NCBI RefSeq assembly: GCF_000176155.1 | Contig: NZ_ACZO01000006.1 | Location: forward strand, 372,001 to 436,000 | Length of the DNA: 64,000 nt | Direction of reading: 5' to 3' | Origin: Vibrio metschnikovii CIP 69.14 | GTDB taxonomy: Bacteria; Pseudomonadota; Gammaproteobacteria; Enterobacterales; Vibrionaceae | Shown here: positions 1-10,228 of the stretch, piece after piece | How the letters are laid out: every line of letters starts with the position of its first letter | How positions within the stretch are numbered: the stretch's first letter is position 1 | Position numbers and translations under genes: made by a program | Notes under the pieces: model-generated | What the model was told of the DNA's origin: nothing | The model's database searches: none | The model's input: only the letters and a program-made list of their open reading frames with translations

Positions 1-1754
1 TCAATAACCGTGCGCAGTTTTTCATAGCTCGTCCAAACTGGGTTTTTACCACTATTGTTAGCCCGAGCTCGAAGTACAAAGTTAACGATTTCGTTACGGA
101 AATCTTTCGGATTGCTGATCCCTGCCGTTTTTTCGATCTTCTCTAGCTCACTGTTAAGCGCTGAGCGATCAAACAGTTGGCCAGTTTCTGGATCACGATA
201 CTCTTGATCTTGAATCCAGAAATCAGCATAAGTGACGTAACGGTCGAAAATATTCTGACCGTATTCAGAATAAGATTCTAAATAAGCGGTTTGAATTTCT
301 TTGCCAATAAACTCGACATAACGCGGAACCAGATAGCCTTTGACAAATTCTAGGTAACGCTCAGCAACCTCTTGCGGGAACTGCTCGCGTTCAATCTGTT
401 GTTCGATAACATAAAACAGGTGTACGGGGTTTGCAGCGACTTCTGATTGGTCAAAGTTGAATACTCGTGAGAGTATTTTAAAGGCAAAACGAGTCGAGAG
501 ACCGGACATGCCTTCATCAACGCCAGCATAATCACGGTATTCTTGATAGCTTTTCGCTTTCGGATCAGTATCTTTCAGTGTTTCACCATCATAAACGCGC
601 ATTTTAGAGAAAATGGACGAGTTTTCTGGCACTTTTAGTCGCGATAACACACTAAATTGAGCCAGTAACTCAAGTGTACTTGGTGCACGTGGCGCTTTGG
701 TCAGTTCACTGTGCTCAAGCAGTTTTTCGTAAATTTTAACTTCTTCAGAGACGCGTAAGCAATAAGGCACCTTCACGATATAAACTCGATCCAAAAACGC
801 TTCATTGTTTTTATTATTGCGGAATGTCTGCCACTCTGATTCGTTGGAGTGAGCGAGGATCATGCCGTCAAAGGGTAGGGCGGAGAGCCCTTCGGTACCG
901 TTGTAGTTGCCTTCTTGAGTCGCAGTAAGCAGTGGGTGAAGCACTTTGATCGGTGCTTTAAACATCTCGACGAACTCCATTAAGCCTTGGTTGGCTCGAC
1001 AGAGTGCCCCAGAGTAGCTGTAGGCATCGGGATCATCTTGTGAGTAGTGCTCTAGCTTACGGATATCCACTTTACCGACCAGCGATGAGATATCTTGGTT
1101 GTTTTCATCGCCCGGCTCTGTTTTGGCAATCGCAATTTGGTCTAAGATAGAAGGTCGGACTTTAACGACTTTAAACTTCGTGATATCGCCACCAAATTCA
1201 TGCAGACGTTTTGCTGCCCAAGGTGACATGATGGAGCGCAAATAGCGCTTTTCAATCCCGTATTCTTGCTTGAGCAAGTCGCCATCTTCATTGACATCAA
1301 ACAAGCAGAATGGGTGGTCATTGACCGGGCTGCGCTGACCATTCGCTGATAATACGTAGATCGGGCATTGCTGCATTAATGCTTTGAGTTTTTCAGCAAT
1401 CGATGACTTACCACCACCGACAGGGCCGAGTAGATAAAGAATCTGTTTCCGTTCTTCTAAGCCTTGCGCTGCATGCTTAAGATAAGAAACAATTTGTTCA
1501 ATCGCTTCTTCCATGCCATAGAAGTCTTGGAACGGTTTATAACGTGAAATGACTCGGTTAGAAAAGAGCCGACTCAAACGAGGATCTTTGCCAGTATCGA
1601 CCAATTCAGGTTGGCCAATTGCCAGCAATAAGCGTTCTGCCGCGTTAGCATAAGCGCTTTTGTCTTCCTTACAGAGATCCAAAAACGTTTGAATCGATAT
1701 CTCTTCATCCTTGGCTGCTTCATAGCGTGCCTGAAAGTGGTTAAAAATACTCAT
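1..1754 (-). CDS. prkA: PrkA/YeaG-family serine protein kinase, 3' end cut by window
   Basis: Reading leftward from the ATG at 1754 gives 584 open codons that run off the window edge; the family is about 640 residues, so roughly 60 C-terminal residues are missing. The N-terminus begins MSIFNHFQARYEAAKDEEIS. A P-loop, GPVGGGKS, sits near residues 110-117, as expected for the AAA-like domain of PrkA kinases, which sense nutrient or stationary-phase stress with a YeaH-type partner. An AGGGG ribosome site lies about 7 bases upstream of the ATG. The partner genes would lie to the left, outside the window. Identification is from remembered similarity to E. coli YeaG. Confidence 0.93.
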   Translation of the reverse strand, partial: MSIFNHFQARYEAAKDEEISIQTFLDLCKEDKSAYANAAERLLLAIGQPELVDTGKDPRLSRLFSNRVISRYKPFQDFYGMEEAIEQIVSYLKHAAQGLEERKQILYLLGPVGGGKSSIAEKLKALMQQCPIYVLSANGQRSPVNDHPFCLFDVNEDGDLLKQEYGIEKRYLRSIMSPWAAKRLHEFGGDITKFKVVKVRPSILDQIAIAKTEPGDENNQDISSLVGKVDIRKLEHYSQDDPDAYSYSGALCRANQGLMEFVEMFKAPIKVLHPLLTATQEGNYNGTEGLSALPFDGMILAHSNESEWQTFRNNKNNEAFLDRVYIVKVPYCLRVSEEVKIYEKLLEHSELTKAPRAPSTLELLAQFSVLSRLKVPENSSIFSKMRVYDGETLKDTDPKAKSYQEYRDYAGVDEGMSGLSTRFAFKILSRVFNFDQSEVAANPVHLFYVIEQQIEREQFPQEVAERYLEFVKGYLVPRYVEFIGKEIQTAYLESYSEYGQNIFDRYVTYADFWIQDQEYRDPETGQLFDRSALNSELEKIEKTAGISNPKDFRNEIVNFVLRARANNSGKNPVWTSYEKLRTVI

Positions 1755-2054
1755 GGTAGTTCCCCTCTAAAAATGTCTCTTCGACATACAACCGCTTAAA
1801 CACACAAATCCCTAATACGTTAAGCCTAGATCGCAATTGATGATTTTGCTTAAAGATTATGTATTTATTTACAAATCGTGACGTAAATTACGTCTCTGGC
1901 TAAGAAGTATTGTGCTGATGAATTGTTGCTATCAGTCTTATGATTATTAACAAAGCAAAGTGGCAAGAAGTGATTGAACAACAAAGATTGTTTCTCTTAA
2001 GGGGAACTTCTATGATGGTTATCTTTGCAATATAATCGATAAAATAGGTGAGGA

Positions 2055-2810
2055 ATGAGAGATTCGATAGTCAAAACCATTAGTGGGTTAACGATACTAT
2101 TTACACCTTGGTATGTTAACGCTGAAATGTCTCAATGGTCAGTGGGTGTCGCTGCCGCCTATTCGCCTGCCGTTTATAAAGATACGCCCTCCAACCGTAC
2201 CGTGATCCCCATCATTGGTTATGAAGGCGAGCATCTCTTTTTTCGTGGTTTTGATGCGGGATATCGCCTGTTGCCGATTCGTTCTCAGCAAAACCTAATC
2301 TTGCGGTTGGCTTATGATCCTCGCACATTACAGCCTAATGATTCTGATGATCCACAGATACGCCAGCTCAATAAACGTAAGTCAACGATTTTAGGAGGGG
2401 CGAGCTATCAACATCGTACGGTAGTGGGTTTATGGGAAGCAACGATTGGCTCGGATATCGCAGGGCGACATGATGGTGTTTATGCAGAAGTGGCTTGGCG
2501 TTTCCCATTGCGTTTTGAACGTTGGGGCATCACGCCTTCGGTGGGTTATGCTTATAATTCTGATAAGCTCAATAACCATTTTTATGGTGTGTCAGCTCAA
2601 GAGTCGCTGAGTAGTGGCTTAGAACAATACAACGCTGGTTGGAGTGGGCAGTACTTTATTGGCGCGATGGCTTATTGGTCGGTTTCTCAGCATGTTAGAA
2701 TATCAGGCGGTCTTCGTTATACCAATCTCGATAGTGATATTTCTTCCAGCCCTGTGATTGGCCGTGATTCATCAACCGTGGGCACCCTTGGTGTGGTTTA
2801 CCTATTTTAA
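2055..2810 (+). CDS. MipA/OmpV family outer membrane protein
   Basis: The 251-residue product has a signal peptide (about residues 1-23, ending VNA) followed by alternating aromatic beta-strand segments and a terminal phenylalanine (VVYLF), typical of outer membrane barrels. The pattern matches the MipA/OmpV family, whose members scaffold murein enzymes or act as adaptive porins; which role applies here cannot be told. The ATG follows a GGTGAGGA ribosome site. It is divergent from prkA across about 300 bp of A+T-rich DNA in which I recognise no specific regulator site. Confidence 0.8.
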   Translation: MRDSIVKTISGLTILFTPWYVNAEMSQWSVGVAAAYSPAVYKDTPSNRTVIPIIGYEGEHLFFRGFDAGYRLLPIRSQQNLILRLAYDPRTLQPNDSDDPQIRQLNKRKSTILGGASYQHRTVVGLWEATIGSDIAGRHDGVYAEVAWRFPLRFERWGITPSVGYAYNSDKLNNHFYGVSAQESLSSGLEQYNAGWSGQYFIGAMAYWSVSQHVRISGGLRYTNLDSDISSSPVIGRDSSTVGTLGVVYLF

Positions 2811-2927
2811 TCGTAGAGTGAGTTTTTGCTGTGCTTAAAATGATGTTATCTCAAATTATATCAGCATCGAAAGGTATGATGTAATGGACAGTAATAAGGA
2901 TTGGTATACAAGGATTAATATATTGAT

Positions 2928-2960
2928 ATAGAGAGAGCTTACAAACCCTCTCTATTTTTG
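2928..2960 (+). terminator. Rho-independent terminator after the MipA-like gene
   Basis: An 8-bp stem, ATAGAGAG pairing with CTCTCTAT, closes a 12-base loop and is followed by TTTTG on the + strand. It lies about 120 bp past the stop codon and just before the convergent yfbU gene. Confidence 0.65.
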
Positions 2961-2968
2961 TATCAGGA

Positions 2969-3469
2969 CTAAGCGTTAATAATTTTGTTGAGTTCGTTGG
3001 CTGATAAGTGATATTGCCTTGGGCAATTTCGCCATGTGGTTAACATGCGTCGGTATTTTTCACCCATAGCCACTTGGCTGTTGAAGTGGTGCTCACCCCG
3101 TTCAAATTGAGGATATAAACCTTCAGTATTGATTAGAAAACGCACGTAGTTGACCAGTTGAGCTTCAGAGGCACTATCATAACCAAGAAAATTCAAGCGA
3201 CGAGCATCAACGTCACTACTCAATTTGCTATCGAGCATTTTGTATGACTCTTGCATGGCATGATACATTTCCATGACATCGATCACTTCTCGGCATTGCG
3301 CTTCAGAAATTGCCCCAAATTCTTTATTGAGCTCAGTCATTTGTAATTCATAACCCCGTTCAATAATCGTTTGTAGCCGTTTATATTGTTCGGCGTTGGC
3401 CGGATCAAGCTGGGACATTAAAACGTATTGATTAGATAGGATCAGACGTTGTGCATTAGTCATTTCCAT
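2969..3469 (-). CDS. yfbU: YfbU family protein
   Basis: The product of about 166 residues is close to E. coli YfbU over its full length, including [15 protein letters not shown] at the start and [11 protein letters not shown] near the end. I chose the ATG at 3469 (MEMTN...) over the in-frame GTG at 3481 because a GAGG ribosome site at 3476-3479 serves the former. YfbU has been linked to cell death phenotypes but has no firm biochemical role. It is a single-gene unit, convergent with the MipA-like gene. Confidence 0.9.
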   Translation of the reverse strand: MEMTNAQRLILSNQYVLMSQLDPANAEQYKRLQTIIERGYELQMTELNKEFGAISEAQCREVIDVMEMYHAMQESYKMLDSKLSSDVDARRLNFLGYDSASEAQLVNYVRFLINTEGLYPQFERGEHHFNSQVAMGEKYRRMLTTWRNCPRQYHLSANELNKIINA

Positions 3470-3689
3470 TATTGACCTCACTGTAATCGATGTTGGTATT
3501 CCCTTCCTACCTGAACTGCCAAGTATTTTGGGTATAAATTTGCTTAAGATTAGGTTAACAGCAATGGGTGATTGTGAAACATGATCTCAACACAGATTTA
3601 ATCTTAACCGAGTAAATTATCGACAATTCTAGCACGTTTATTTCTGTGTCGTTAGCTTCTGGGTGTTATAGCCGATAGGTGAATGAGTC

Positions 3690-3724
3690 AATCAAAAGCA
3701 AAACACCAGCCATATGCTGGTGTT
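3690..3724 (-). terminator. Terminator of pflA
   Basis: Arms AACACCAGC (3702-3710) and GCTGGTGTT (3716-3724) form a strong hairpin. Read on the minus strand it is followed by TTTGCTTTTG, about 20 bases after the pflA stop. Confidence 0.8.
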
Positions 3725-3743
3725 GGATTTGCAGAAGGGAAGC

Positions 3744-4484
3744 TTAGTATTTTACGTTGTGATGATATTGCATTAGCACATCAACAATCTTATCCATGGT
3801 TTCTTTACTGGGCGGATTCACACCTTCTAAAGGATAAGTTTCTCCCATCGCTTCCCATTTATGAGCGCCTAACTTGTGGTAAGGCAATAACTCAATTTTT
3901 TCAATATTATCCATCTCTTGAATAAATTGTCCGAGTAGATGGGCCGATTCTTCATCATCTGTATAACCCGGAACGACCACATAACGCAGCCAAGTTGCTT
4001 TGCCAATCGTGTGTAGATAGCGTGCAAAATCTAACGTACGTTTATTGGATACCCCGATTAAGTCTTGATGAACATCATCTTTGATTTGTTTAATATCCAG
4101 TAGCACTAAATCAGTGACGTCCAAGACTTCATCAATCACCGGGGTGTATTTACGGATATAACCGTTGGTATCAAGGCAAGTGTGGATCCCTTCGGCTTTA
4201 GCCGCGCGAAAGACATCTCGTACAAATTCAGGTTGGAGCATCGATTCACCACCGGAGCAGGTGATCCCGCCGCCTGAAGCGTTCATAAAATGTCGATAAG
4301 ATTTCGCTTCTTTGATGATCTCTTCAACAGAGACTTCTTTACCTGAATGGGTATCCCATGTATCTCGGTTATGGCAATACTTACAACGAAATAAGCAACC
4401 TTGCAGAAAGAGGATAAATCGAATACCGGGGCCATCAACTGTACCGCAAGACTCAAATGAATGGATACGACCAGTAGTAGACAT
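3744..4484 (-). CDS. pflA: Pyruvate formate-lyase 1-activating enzyme
   Basis: This 246-residue radical SAM enzyme, the same length as E. coli PflA, installs the glycyl radical on PflB under anaerobic conditions. The iron-sulfur cluster cysteines are visible as C30, C34 and C37 in [12 protein letters not shown], and the glycine-rich SAM-binding stretch [10 protein letters not shown] follows. Cytoplasmic. Unusually for the familiar enteric order, an LpxR-like gene lies between pflA and pflB, so the two are probably separate transcription units, each with its own terminator. Confidence 0.97.
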   Translation of the reverse strand: MSTTGRIHSFESCGTVDGPGIRFILFLQGCLFRCKYCHNRDTWDTHSGKEVSVEEIIKEAKSYRHFMNASGGGITCSGGESMLQPEFVRDVFRAAKAEGIHTCLDTNGYIRKYTPVIDEVLDVTDLVLLDIKQIKDDVHQDLIGVSNKRTLDFARYLHTIGKATWLRYVVVPGYTDDEESAHLLGQFIQEMDNIEKIELLPYHKLGAHKWEAMGETYPLEGVNPPSKETMDKIVDVLMQYHHNVKY

Positions 4485-4614
4485 AAGTTGCTCTCATTTG
4501 CTGAATTTACCGACTATTTTATTACAAAAGGTAGGGTTTAAATAGGATTTCTTCGGGTAAGTTAAGTGTTGTTGGATGAGTTTTGTACTGAGGACGGGGT
4601 GTTAAAGTACCAAA

Positions 4615-4649
4615 GAGGATTAAGATCAGTAAGGTGAAGCTTAATCCTC
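4615..4649 (-). terminator. Hairpin downstream of the LpxR-like gene
   Basis: GAGGATTAAG (4615-4624) and CTTAATCCTC (4640-4649) are perfect 10-bp arms. The minus-strand tail TTTGGTACTTT is only moderately U-rich, so it is a probable terminator. Confidence 0.55.
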
Positions 4650-4674
4650 AATCAGTAAGAGTCACTATCTTAAT

Positions 4675-5667
4675 TTAGAAAAAGGCAAATAAAGACAGTG
4701 CTCCAGTGCCGTGGGTGCGGTGTTTACTTTCTTTATACTCAGCATTACTTGTGGTTAAAGTAAAACTTGCGCCGACATGAGGTCCATACCATACCACGCC
4801 AAGTACCGCGGTCGCTTGCAAAGGTTCTAGAGTCACCTGATAGGCACTGGGCTGTAGAGGTAATCCATCTAATGGCCTATCTCCTTCAATGGTTAAATCA
4901 TTAAATCGATAACGTGCTTCGAGGCCTGCGAAAACGAACCAAGCGGAGCGCGAAGCCCCGATCATCCCTGCGCGAAAAGGAGTTTCACTATCAATTTGCG
5001 CACTGCCAAAGTTAGCCGCTAAATCAGTCCCCCAGCGCAGCATCATACCTGAGGAAATATCGCTGCGAAAATTACCAACGTTCACTTCGCCAATCGCAGA
5101 CAGTTCCCAAGCATAGTGCGGATCGTAGGCGGTGCGATAGAGATTGAAGTGACTAAGATAACCAATACTACCGGCGATTTTATCGTCTATTTGGTAATCC
5201 CAGCCGTTAGGATCGCCAGACTTAGTGATGCTGTGAACGATTTTTTGCGCTTGTTCGGATAACGCGCTATCTCCAGTGGTACCTATCGTTAGATTAAATC
5301 GTTGTGCTTGCTGGGGATGTAAACTGATGTAATTAAACTCGCTGTGTAAAAATCCCGCATAAGGACGTTCATTCGGGGCAGGGGTATATTGCTCAATATC
5401 AGAAGGCGTCCACATTTTATGACCAATCATCACCTCCCATTTATCGATACTTGAGGCTCCCCAGAGTGAAAGACTGAATGGCTTGGCAAACCAATAGGGG
5501 GTAATCGGTCTTGAGGTATAGGAAAGAAAAAGCCCACTGGTGTATTCCCTATCCATGCCATAAACACCGTCATTATCGACTTTGAGGGAAAGGGTCGATT
5601 GGGTGGATGACCACACAAATGGAGCAAAAAGAATCAGCGGGAGTACACGTAATAATGTTAAAGCCAT
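4675..5667 (-). CDS. LpxR-like lipid A 3'-O-deacylase (DUF2219 family)
   Basis: The 330-residue precursor has a signal peptide (about residues 1-20), then NDNGVY-type and DREYTSG motifs, RPYAGFLHSEF and a VHSITKSG...GWDYQI segment characteristic of LpxR outer membrane deacylases, and it ends in FAFF. In Salmonella LpxR the catalytic residues include an Asn-Asp pair near the mature N-terminus and a His in the equivalent of the VH motif; both are visible here. It would trim the 3' acyloxyacyl chain of lipid A at the cell surface. No strong ribosome site precedes the ATG. Lipid A activity is inferred from family only. Confidence 0.78.
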   Translation of the reverse strand: MALTLLRVLPLILFAPFVWSSTQSTLSLKVDNDGVYGMDREYTSGLFLSYTSRPITPYWFAKPFSLSLWGASSIDKWEVMIGHKMWTPSDIEQYTPAPNERPYAGFLHSEFNYISLHPQQAQRFNLTIGTTGDSALSEQAQKIVHSITKSGDPNGWDYQIDDKIAGSIGYLSHFNLYRTAYDPHYAWELSAIGEVNVGNFRSDISSGMMLRWGTDLAANFGSAQIDSETPFRAGMIGASRSAWFVFAGLEARYRFNDLTIEGDRPLDGLPLQPSAYQVTLEPLQATAVLGVVWYGPHVGASFTLTTSNAEYKESKHRTHGTGALSLFAFF

Positions 5668-5833
5668 ACGTTTTTCGTTGTCCGTAGTAAATACAAGAGT
5701 AGGTCAGAGATGGGCATGCCTATCATTCAGATCCATTAGGCCCTAGTGTAACGCTTATTTTTCAGTAGGTAAGCAGATTTTTTCATGTAGCGATAGATGA
5801 TGTGATATTGCAACGATTTATGCCATGCAAAAG

Positions 5834-5862
5834 AAAACCTCGCTCAGAGAGCGAGGTTTTTG
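5834..5862 (-). terminator. Terminator of pflB
   Basis: Arms AAAACCTCGCT and AGCGAGGTTTT with a 5-base loop, flanked by A- and T-runs. It would stop transcription on both strands and lies about 30 bases past the pflB stop. Confidence 0.88.
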
Positions 5863-5890
5863 ATTAATATCGATCGATTGTCCGAATAAC

Positions 5891-8167
5891 TTACAGTGAT
5901 TCAGTAAACGTACGCGCGATAACGTCTTGCTGTTGCTCTGTCGTTAACGAGTTAAAACGTACCGCATAGCCAGACACACGAATAGTCAACTGTGGGTATT
6001 TCTCTGGGTGTTTAACCGCATCAAGTAACGTGTCACGGTTAAGCACGTTAACGTTCAAATGCTGACCGCCTTCAATGCCTGATTCGTGATGGAAGTAACC
6101 ATCCATCAAACCAGCAAGATTGGCACGTTGTGAATCCTGATCTTTACCTAGTGCATTTGGCACGATAGAGAAAGTATAAGAAATCCCATCTTTTGCATCA
6201 GCAAATGGCAGTTTACCAACCGAAGTCAATGAAGCTACCGCCCCTTTTTCATCACGGCCGTGCATTGGGTTAGCACCTGGAGCGAATGGCGCGCCAGCAC
6301 GACGACCATCAGGTGTGTTACCCGTTTTCTTACCATAAACCACGTTAGAGGTGATGGTTAAGATAGACTGAGTCGGAATCGCATCACGGTAAGTTTTTAG
6401 TTTACGAATTTTGTTCATAAACACAGAAACGAGTTCGCAAGCAATATCATCAACGCGTGAGTCATTGTTACCAAATTTAGGATAGTCACCCTCGATTTCG
6501 AAGTCGATAGCAATACCATCTTCATCACGAATCGGTTTCACTTTCGCGTATTTCACGGCAGACAAGGAGTCGGCAGCAACAGATAGACCAGCAATACCAC
6601 AAGCCATAGTACGGCGTACATCGCGGTCATGCAGCGCCATAAGTGCCGCTTCATAGCTGTACTTATCGTGCATGTAGTGGATAGCGTTCAATGAGGTGAC
6701 ATATTGTTTAGCTAACCAATCCATGAAGTGGTCCATCTTGTCCCATAGCTCATCATAGTCAAGATACTCACCAGTGATCTTGTCCATTTTAGGACCGACT
6801 TGGATTTTCAGTTTCTCATCGACACCACCGTTAATGGTGTAAAGCATGGTTTTCGCTAAGTTAGCGCGAGCACCAAAGAATTGCATTTGTTTACCGACGA
6901 TCATTGGCGATACACAACAAGCGATTGCGTAATCATCAGAGTCCATGTCTGGGCGCATCAAGTCATCGTTTTCGTACTGAATCGATGAAGTATCGATCGA
7001 TACTTTGGCGCAGAAACGTTTGAAACCATCAGGCAGTTTTTCAGACCAAAGCACAGTGATGTTTGGCTCTGGAGATGGTCCCATAGTGTATAGGCTGTTT
7101 AGGAAACGGAAGTTAGTACGAGTGACTAGCGTACGGCCGTCAAGACCCATACCACCCATAGATTCGGTTGCCCAAATTGGGTCGCCAGAGAAGAGTTCAT
7201 CGTATTCAGGGGTACGAAGGAAGCGAACCATACGTAGTTTCATCACGAAATGGTCAATCATCTCTTGAGCTTGAGCTTCAGTGATTTTACCTGCTTTCAT
7301 ATCGCGTTCGATATAGACGTCAAGGAACGTAGAGGTACGACCTAGAGACATCGCTGCGCCGTTTTGAGATTTAACAGCGGCAAGGTAGCCGAAGTAAGTC
7401 CACTGAATGGCTTCTTGCGCGGTCTCTGCTGGGCGAGAGATATCGAAACCATATTTTGCTGCCATTTTTTTCATCTGGCCAAGCGCACGGTGTTGCTCTG
7501 CAATTTCTTCACGAAGTTGCATGGTCATATGCAGATCTTCGCCATTTTCAAATTTCTCTTGCAGCGAAGTGAACTGAGCCAGTTTATCTTGCATTAAGAA
7601 GTCAATACCGTACAACGCAACGCGGCGATAGTCACCGATAATACGACCACGGCCATAAGCATCAGGAAGACCAGTCAATACCCCTGATTTACGGCAGGCT
7701 AAGATTTCTGGAGTGTAAATATCGAACACGCCAGCATTGTGCGTTTTGCGGTATTCGGTATAGATTTTTTTAACTTGAGGATCAAGCTCACGATCGTAGG
7801 CTTTGCATGAGCTTTCAACCATACGGATACCACCGTTAGGGATCAGTGCACGCTTAAGAGGCTTCTCAGTTTGAAGACCAACGATAGTCTCTAGATCTTT
7901 GTTAATGTAACCTGCATCGTGAGCAGTGATGGTAGAGATAACAGAAGTGTCAAAATCAACAGGCGCATGAGTTGCGTTTTCCTGTTTAATGCCTTCCATT
8001 ACTTGTGCCCAAAGCTTATTGGTTGCTTCAGTACCTTCAGAAACTAGGAAAGATTCATCACCTTCATACGGTGTGTAGTTCTTTTGAATAAAATCACGAA
8101 CGTTAACTTCATTTTGCCAGTTACCTGCAGCAAAACCTTCCCAAGCTTTAGCAAATTGCTCTGCCAT
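5891..8167 (-). CDS. pflB: Formate C-acetyltransferase (pyruvate formate-lyase)
   Basis: Converts pyruvate and CoA to acetyl-CoA and formate in anaerobic fermentation. The start is the ATG at 8167 ([12 protein letters not shown]), which has an AGGTAGGT ribosome site; an upstream in-frame extension lacks one. That gives 758 residues against 760 in E. coli. The paired active-site cysteines are in YAIACCVSP near residue 418 and the radical glycine is G733 in RVSGYAVRF. It is activated by PflA, encoded 1.4 kb downstream. Confidence 0.98.
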   Translation of the reverse strand: MAEQFAKAWEGFAAGNWQNEVNVRDFIQKNYTPYEGDESFLVSEGTEATNKLWAQVMEGIKQENATHAPVDFDTSVISTITAHDAGYINKDLETIVGLQTEKPLKRALIPNGGIRMVESSCKAYDRELDPQVKKIYTEYRKTHNAGVFDIYTPEILACRKSGVLTGLPDAYGRGRIIGDYRRVALYGIDFLMQDKLAQFTSLQEKFENGEDLHMTMQLREEIAEQHRALGQMKKMAAKYGFDISRPAETAQEAIQWTYFGYLAAVKSQNGAAMSLGRTSTFLDVYIERDMKAGKITEAQAQEMIDHFVMKLRMVRFLRTPEYDELFSGDPIWATESMGGMGLDGRTLVTRTNFRFLNSLYTMGPSPEPNITVLWSEKLPDGFKRFCAKVSIDTSSIQYENDDLMRPDMDSDDYAIACCVSPMIVGKQMQFFGARANLAKTMLYTINGGVDEKLKIQVGPKMDKITGEYLDYDELWDKMDHFMDWLAKQYVTSLNAIHYMHDKYSYEAALMALHDRDVRRTMACGIAGLSVAADSLSAVKYAKVKPIRDEDGIAIDFEIEGDYPKFGNNDSRVDDIACELVSVFMNKIRKLKTYRDAIPTQSILTITSNVVYGKKTGNTPDGRRAGAPFAPGANPMHGRDEKGAVASLTSVGKLPFADAKDGISYTFSIVPNALGKDQDSQRANLAGLMDGYFHHESGIEGGQHLNVNVLNRDTLLDAVKHPEKYPQLTIRVSGYAVRFNSLTTEQQQDVIARTFTESL

Positions 8168-8285
8168 GACATACCTACCTTTATATAGTAGAAAAAACAC
8201 GTACTGTTTCGCCGTTGAGCCAGCTATCTTGTGTCACACAAGAGGCAGTACACTCTATGAATAACCTTATTTATCGTTAAACCGA

Positions 8286-8307
8286 TATACTCATCTGTTT
8301 GAGTATA
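8286..8307. promoter_or_regulatory. 22-bp inverted repeat upstream of pflB
   Basis: TATACTCA (8286-8293) and TGAGTATA (8300-8307) are perfect 8-bp arms around 6 bases, about 120 bp before the pflB start. The symmetry is operator-like, but it does not match the FNR consensus and I cannot name a regulator. Confidence 0.35.
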
Positions 8308-8404
8308 AATAGGATTACTCGTTCCCTTTAATAACCAATGTAAGCTAAAAAAAAATTGCAAACCTTAAACTAAATCAATAAAACTTCAAAAATTCAGATA
8401 AAGT

Positions 8405-8430
8405 TTGGGTAGTGTTTAAACACTACCCAA
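8405..8430 (-). terminator. 26-bp perfect palindrome after the DUF3360 gene
   Basis: Two 13-base arms (TTGGGTAGTGTTT and its complement) abut with no fixed loop. It lies 50 bases past the DUF3360 stop and is followed on the minus strand by ACTTTATC and then TTTTTG. Most likely a terminator; an operator for the downstream pflB is possible. Confidence 0.5.
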
Positions 8431-8480
8431 GGTACTACCAAGACTTGTGAATCATTGTAGACTCAATTTTGGTATCTTGC

Positions 8481-10025
8481 TTAATGTAGCCATGCCTTAA
8501 GACCGTATTGGCTCTCAAGCATACCGACCGCTAGCATAGCGACTAAACAGATAATTAATACCCCACAAGGAATGATAATTTTATCGATGAAAGATAAGCG
8601 TGAGGCGCGTTCTTTATCACCGATGAAACCATTATTATCCAAAAACATGGTTAATGCCCAAGCCAATACCGGATTGACGACCGCAGAACCAAAGATACAG
8701 ATCCCCGCTGCCTGTGCATCTTTGGTATTTCTGACCATTTGCATGCCTGCTTCTAGTAGTGGAAGAAAGACGCCGACTAATAGTGCAATACGCATAACGG
8801 GTGGCCATACCGCAACATCCATTGGGAAGCCAAGAATCGCGACGATAATACACAATGAACCCAATAAAATCGCGCCTGCTGGGATCGGACGTTTCGCGAT
8901 GGCTGCCGGGATCATATAGGTTCCCCAAGACGATGTAATGTTACCACCACCAACGGCTGTACCGACCATTTGACGAACCGAGCACATGGTCATCGTGTCA
9001 TCCACATCCATTAAGACTTTTTCTGTTTTACGCGGATAGTTAAGCTCTTGGAAAATTCGATGGCCTAAGAAGTCCGGTGACCACATTGCCACAGCAAGGA
9101 TGGCGAAAGGTAGCGAAGCAATAAAGTGCTCTAAGTTAGGTAAACCAAGCATCCAGCCTTGTTCGGTTGAGCCCCACCAGTAAACAGGATTTAAATTTGG
9201 TAGCCCCATTTCAGTTTGAAAGGTTAAATCAAAGCCTGCCCCGAGTGCTAAAGCAATCAGTAAACCAGAAAAAGCACAGATAGGAATGGCTAACCAGCGT
9301 TTACCGTATTTAGCTAAAAGTGCATAGATAACAATGTTAATGCCCAATACGATTAAACCGATATAACCAAGGCTACCCGCTTCGATAGTCGCAGATTCCA
9401 AACCGGTTGCCCAGGTCTGAATGGAGCCAATTTGACTCATCGCACCGGTAAAACCGAGGAAGATTAATAGTCCGCCAGCGGTGCCTTCCGATGTCAGGTT
9501 GACCAGCTTAGAGCCACCTTTAAAGTAGCTGAGTAATAGACCAAATACCCCCAATAAAATGGCTAAAGCAAGTGGGTGAGCACCTGCTAGGGCGATGGTA
9601 GCAATGAGGGGGATCATTGGACCGTGGTTGCCAGCAAGGTTAGCGCGCGGATTAAAAAATCCAGAAGAAAGAATACAGAACAAAAGCGCGGGGATCAGCA
9701 TTTCAACCCGAGCGACCTCAATCGCAAACTCTTTACCCAGTTCGATATGATCCCAAGCGGCGGTTAATCCTTCGGCCCAAGACATCATTACCGCAGAGTA
9801 CATGGCTATAATACCAATGGTTCCAGCGAGAGCTGGGACCAAATCTTCCCATTCAAAGCGGAAGTCACGACCAGGAAGGTTCAACGCGAAGCGACGAGGC
9901 TTCATGATTTGCAGTTCATGGTCTAGATAATCGGAGCGGCTAGCAAACTCAGATGATGGACGATGCAGTTCTTGATAACTCTTCGTCTCGATGTCTGAAC
10001 GCTCTTGATTGATGACGTCTGACAT
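8481..10025 (-). CDS. DUF3360 family multipass membrane protein, putative transporter
   Basis: 514 residues with a hydrophilic N-terminal tail (about 60 residues) and roughly a dozen hydrophobic segments. The family is known to me as DUF3360, common in Vibrio. The layout, with a conserved PVYWWGS region and an AVGGGNITSSWGTY loop, recalls NCS2/SulP-type permeases, but that fold is my inference and the substrate is unknown. A GAGG ribosome site precedes the ATG. It lies just upstream of pflB on the same strand and has an FNR-like box about 190 bp upstream, suggesting use in anaerobic metabolism. Confidence 0.75.
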   Translation of the reverse strand: MSDVINQERSDIETKSYQELHRPSSEFASRSDYLDHELQIMKPRRFALNLPGRDFRFEWEDLVPALAGTIGIIAMYSAVMMSWAEGLTAAWDHIELGKEFAIEVARVEMLIPALLFCILSSGFFNPRANLAGNHGPMIPLIATIALAGAHPLALAILLGVFGLLLSYFKGGSKLVNLTSEGTAGGLLIFLGFTGAMSQIGSIQTWATGLESATIEAGSLGYIGLIVLGINIVIYALLAKYGKRWLAIPICAFSGLLIALALGAGFDLTFQTEMGLPNLNPVYWWGSTEQGWMLGLPNLEHFIASLPFAILAVAMWSPDFLGHRIFQELNYPRKTEKVLMDVDDTMTMCSVRQMVGTAVGGGNITSSWGTYMIPAAIAKRPIPAGAILLGSLCIIVAILGFPMDVAVWPPVMRIALLVGVFLPLLEAGMQMVRNTKDAQAAGICIFGSAVVNPVLAWALTMFLDNNGFIGDKERASRLSFIDKIIIPCGVLIICLVAMLAVGMLESQYGLKAWLH

Positions 10026-10214
10026 AGATTCCTCATATTAATAAAGTTAATAATTCTGGTTGAATTCAATGTAACTGGCGATTGGGAAAGCGATTATTTG
10101 CGTAGTGATAACGTTAGTTTTGTTATGCCATTGTGTTAACTAACATTATGACTATAGAGCATTATTAATCTTTTTATTTGTTGGCGAGTTTAACGTGCTA
10201 ATCGACTAGGATGA

Positions 10215-10228
10215 TTGATCTTGATCAC
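10215..10228. promoter_or_regulatory. FNR-like box upstream of the DUF3360 gene
   Basis: TTGATCTTGATCAC matches the FNR consensus TTGAT-N4-ATCAA at 9 of its 10 specified positions. It sits in the 660-bp divergent region between the DUF3360 gene and the amino-acid ABC operon, about 190 bp from the former. The rest of that region (10026-10686) is A+T-rich and I see no other clear site. Confidence 0.5.

Noticed and set aside
1860..1990. Possible sigma-54 promoter between prkA and the MipA-like gene
   Set aside because: GG and GC dinucleotides with the required 10-base spacing were not found on either strand.
3683..3925. Plus-strand 80-residue frame over the pflA 3' end
   Set aside because: It runs through the pflA terminator hairpin and the antisense of a clear gene.
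8572..8919. Plus-strand 115-residue frame opposite the DUF3360 gene
   Set aside because: Antisense shadow of a membrane protein gene; no start signal and no recognisable motifs.
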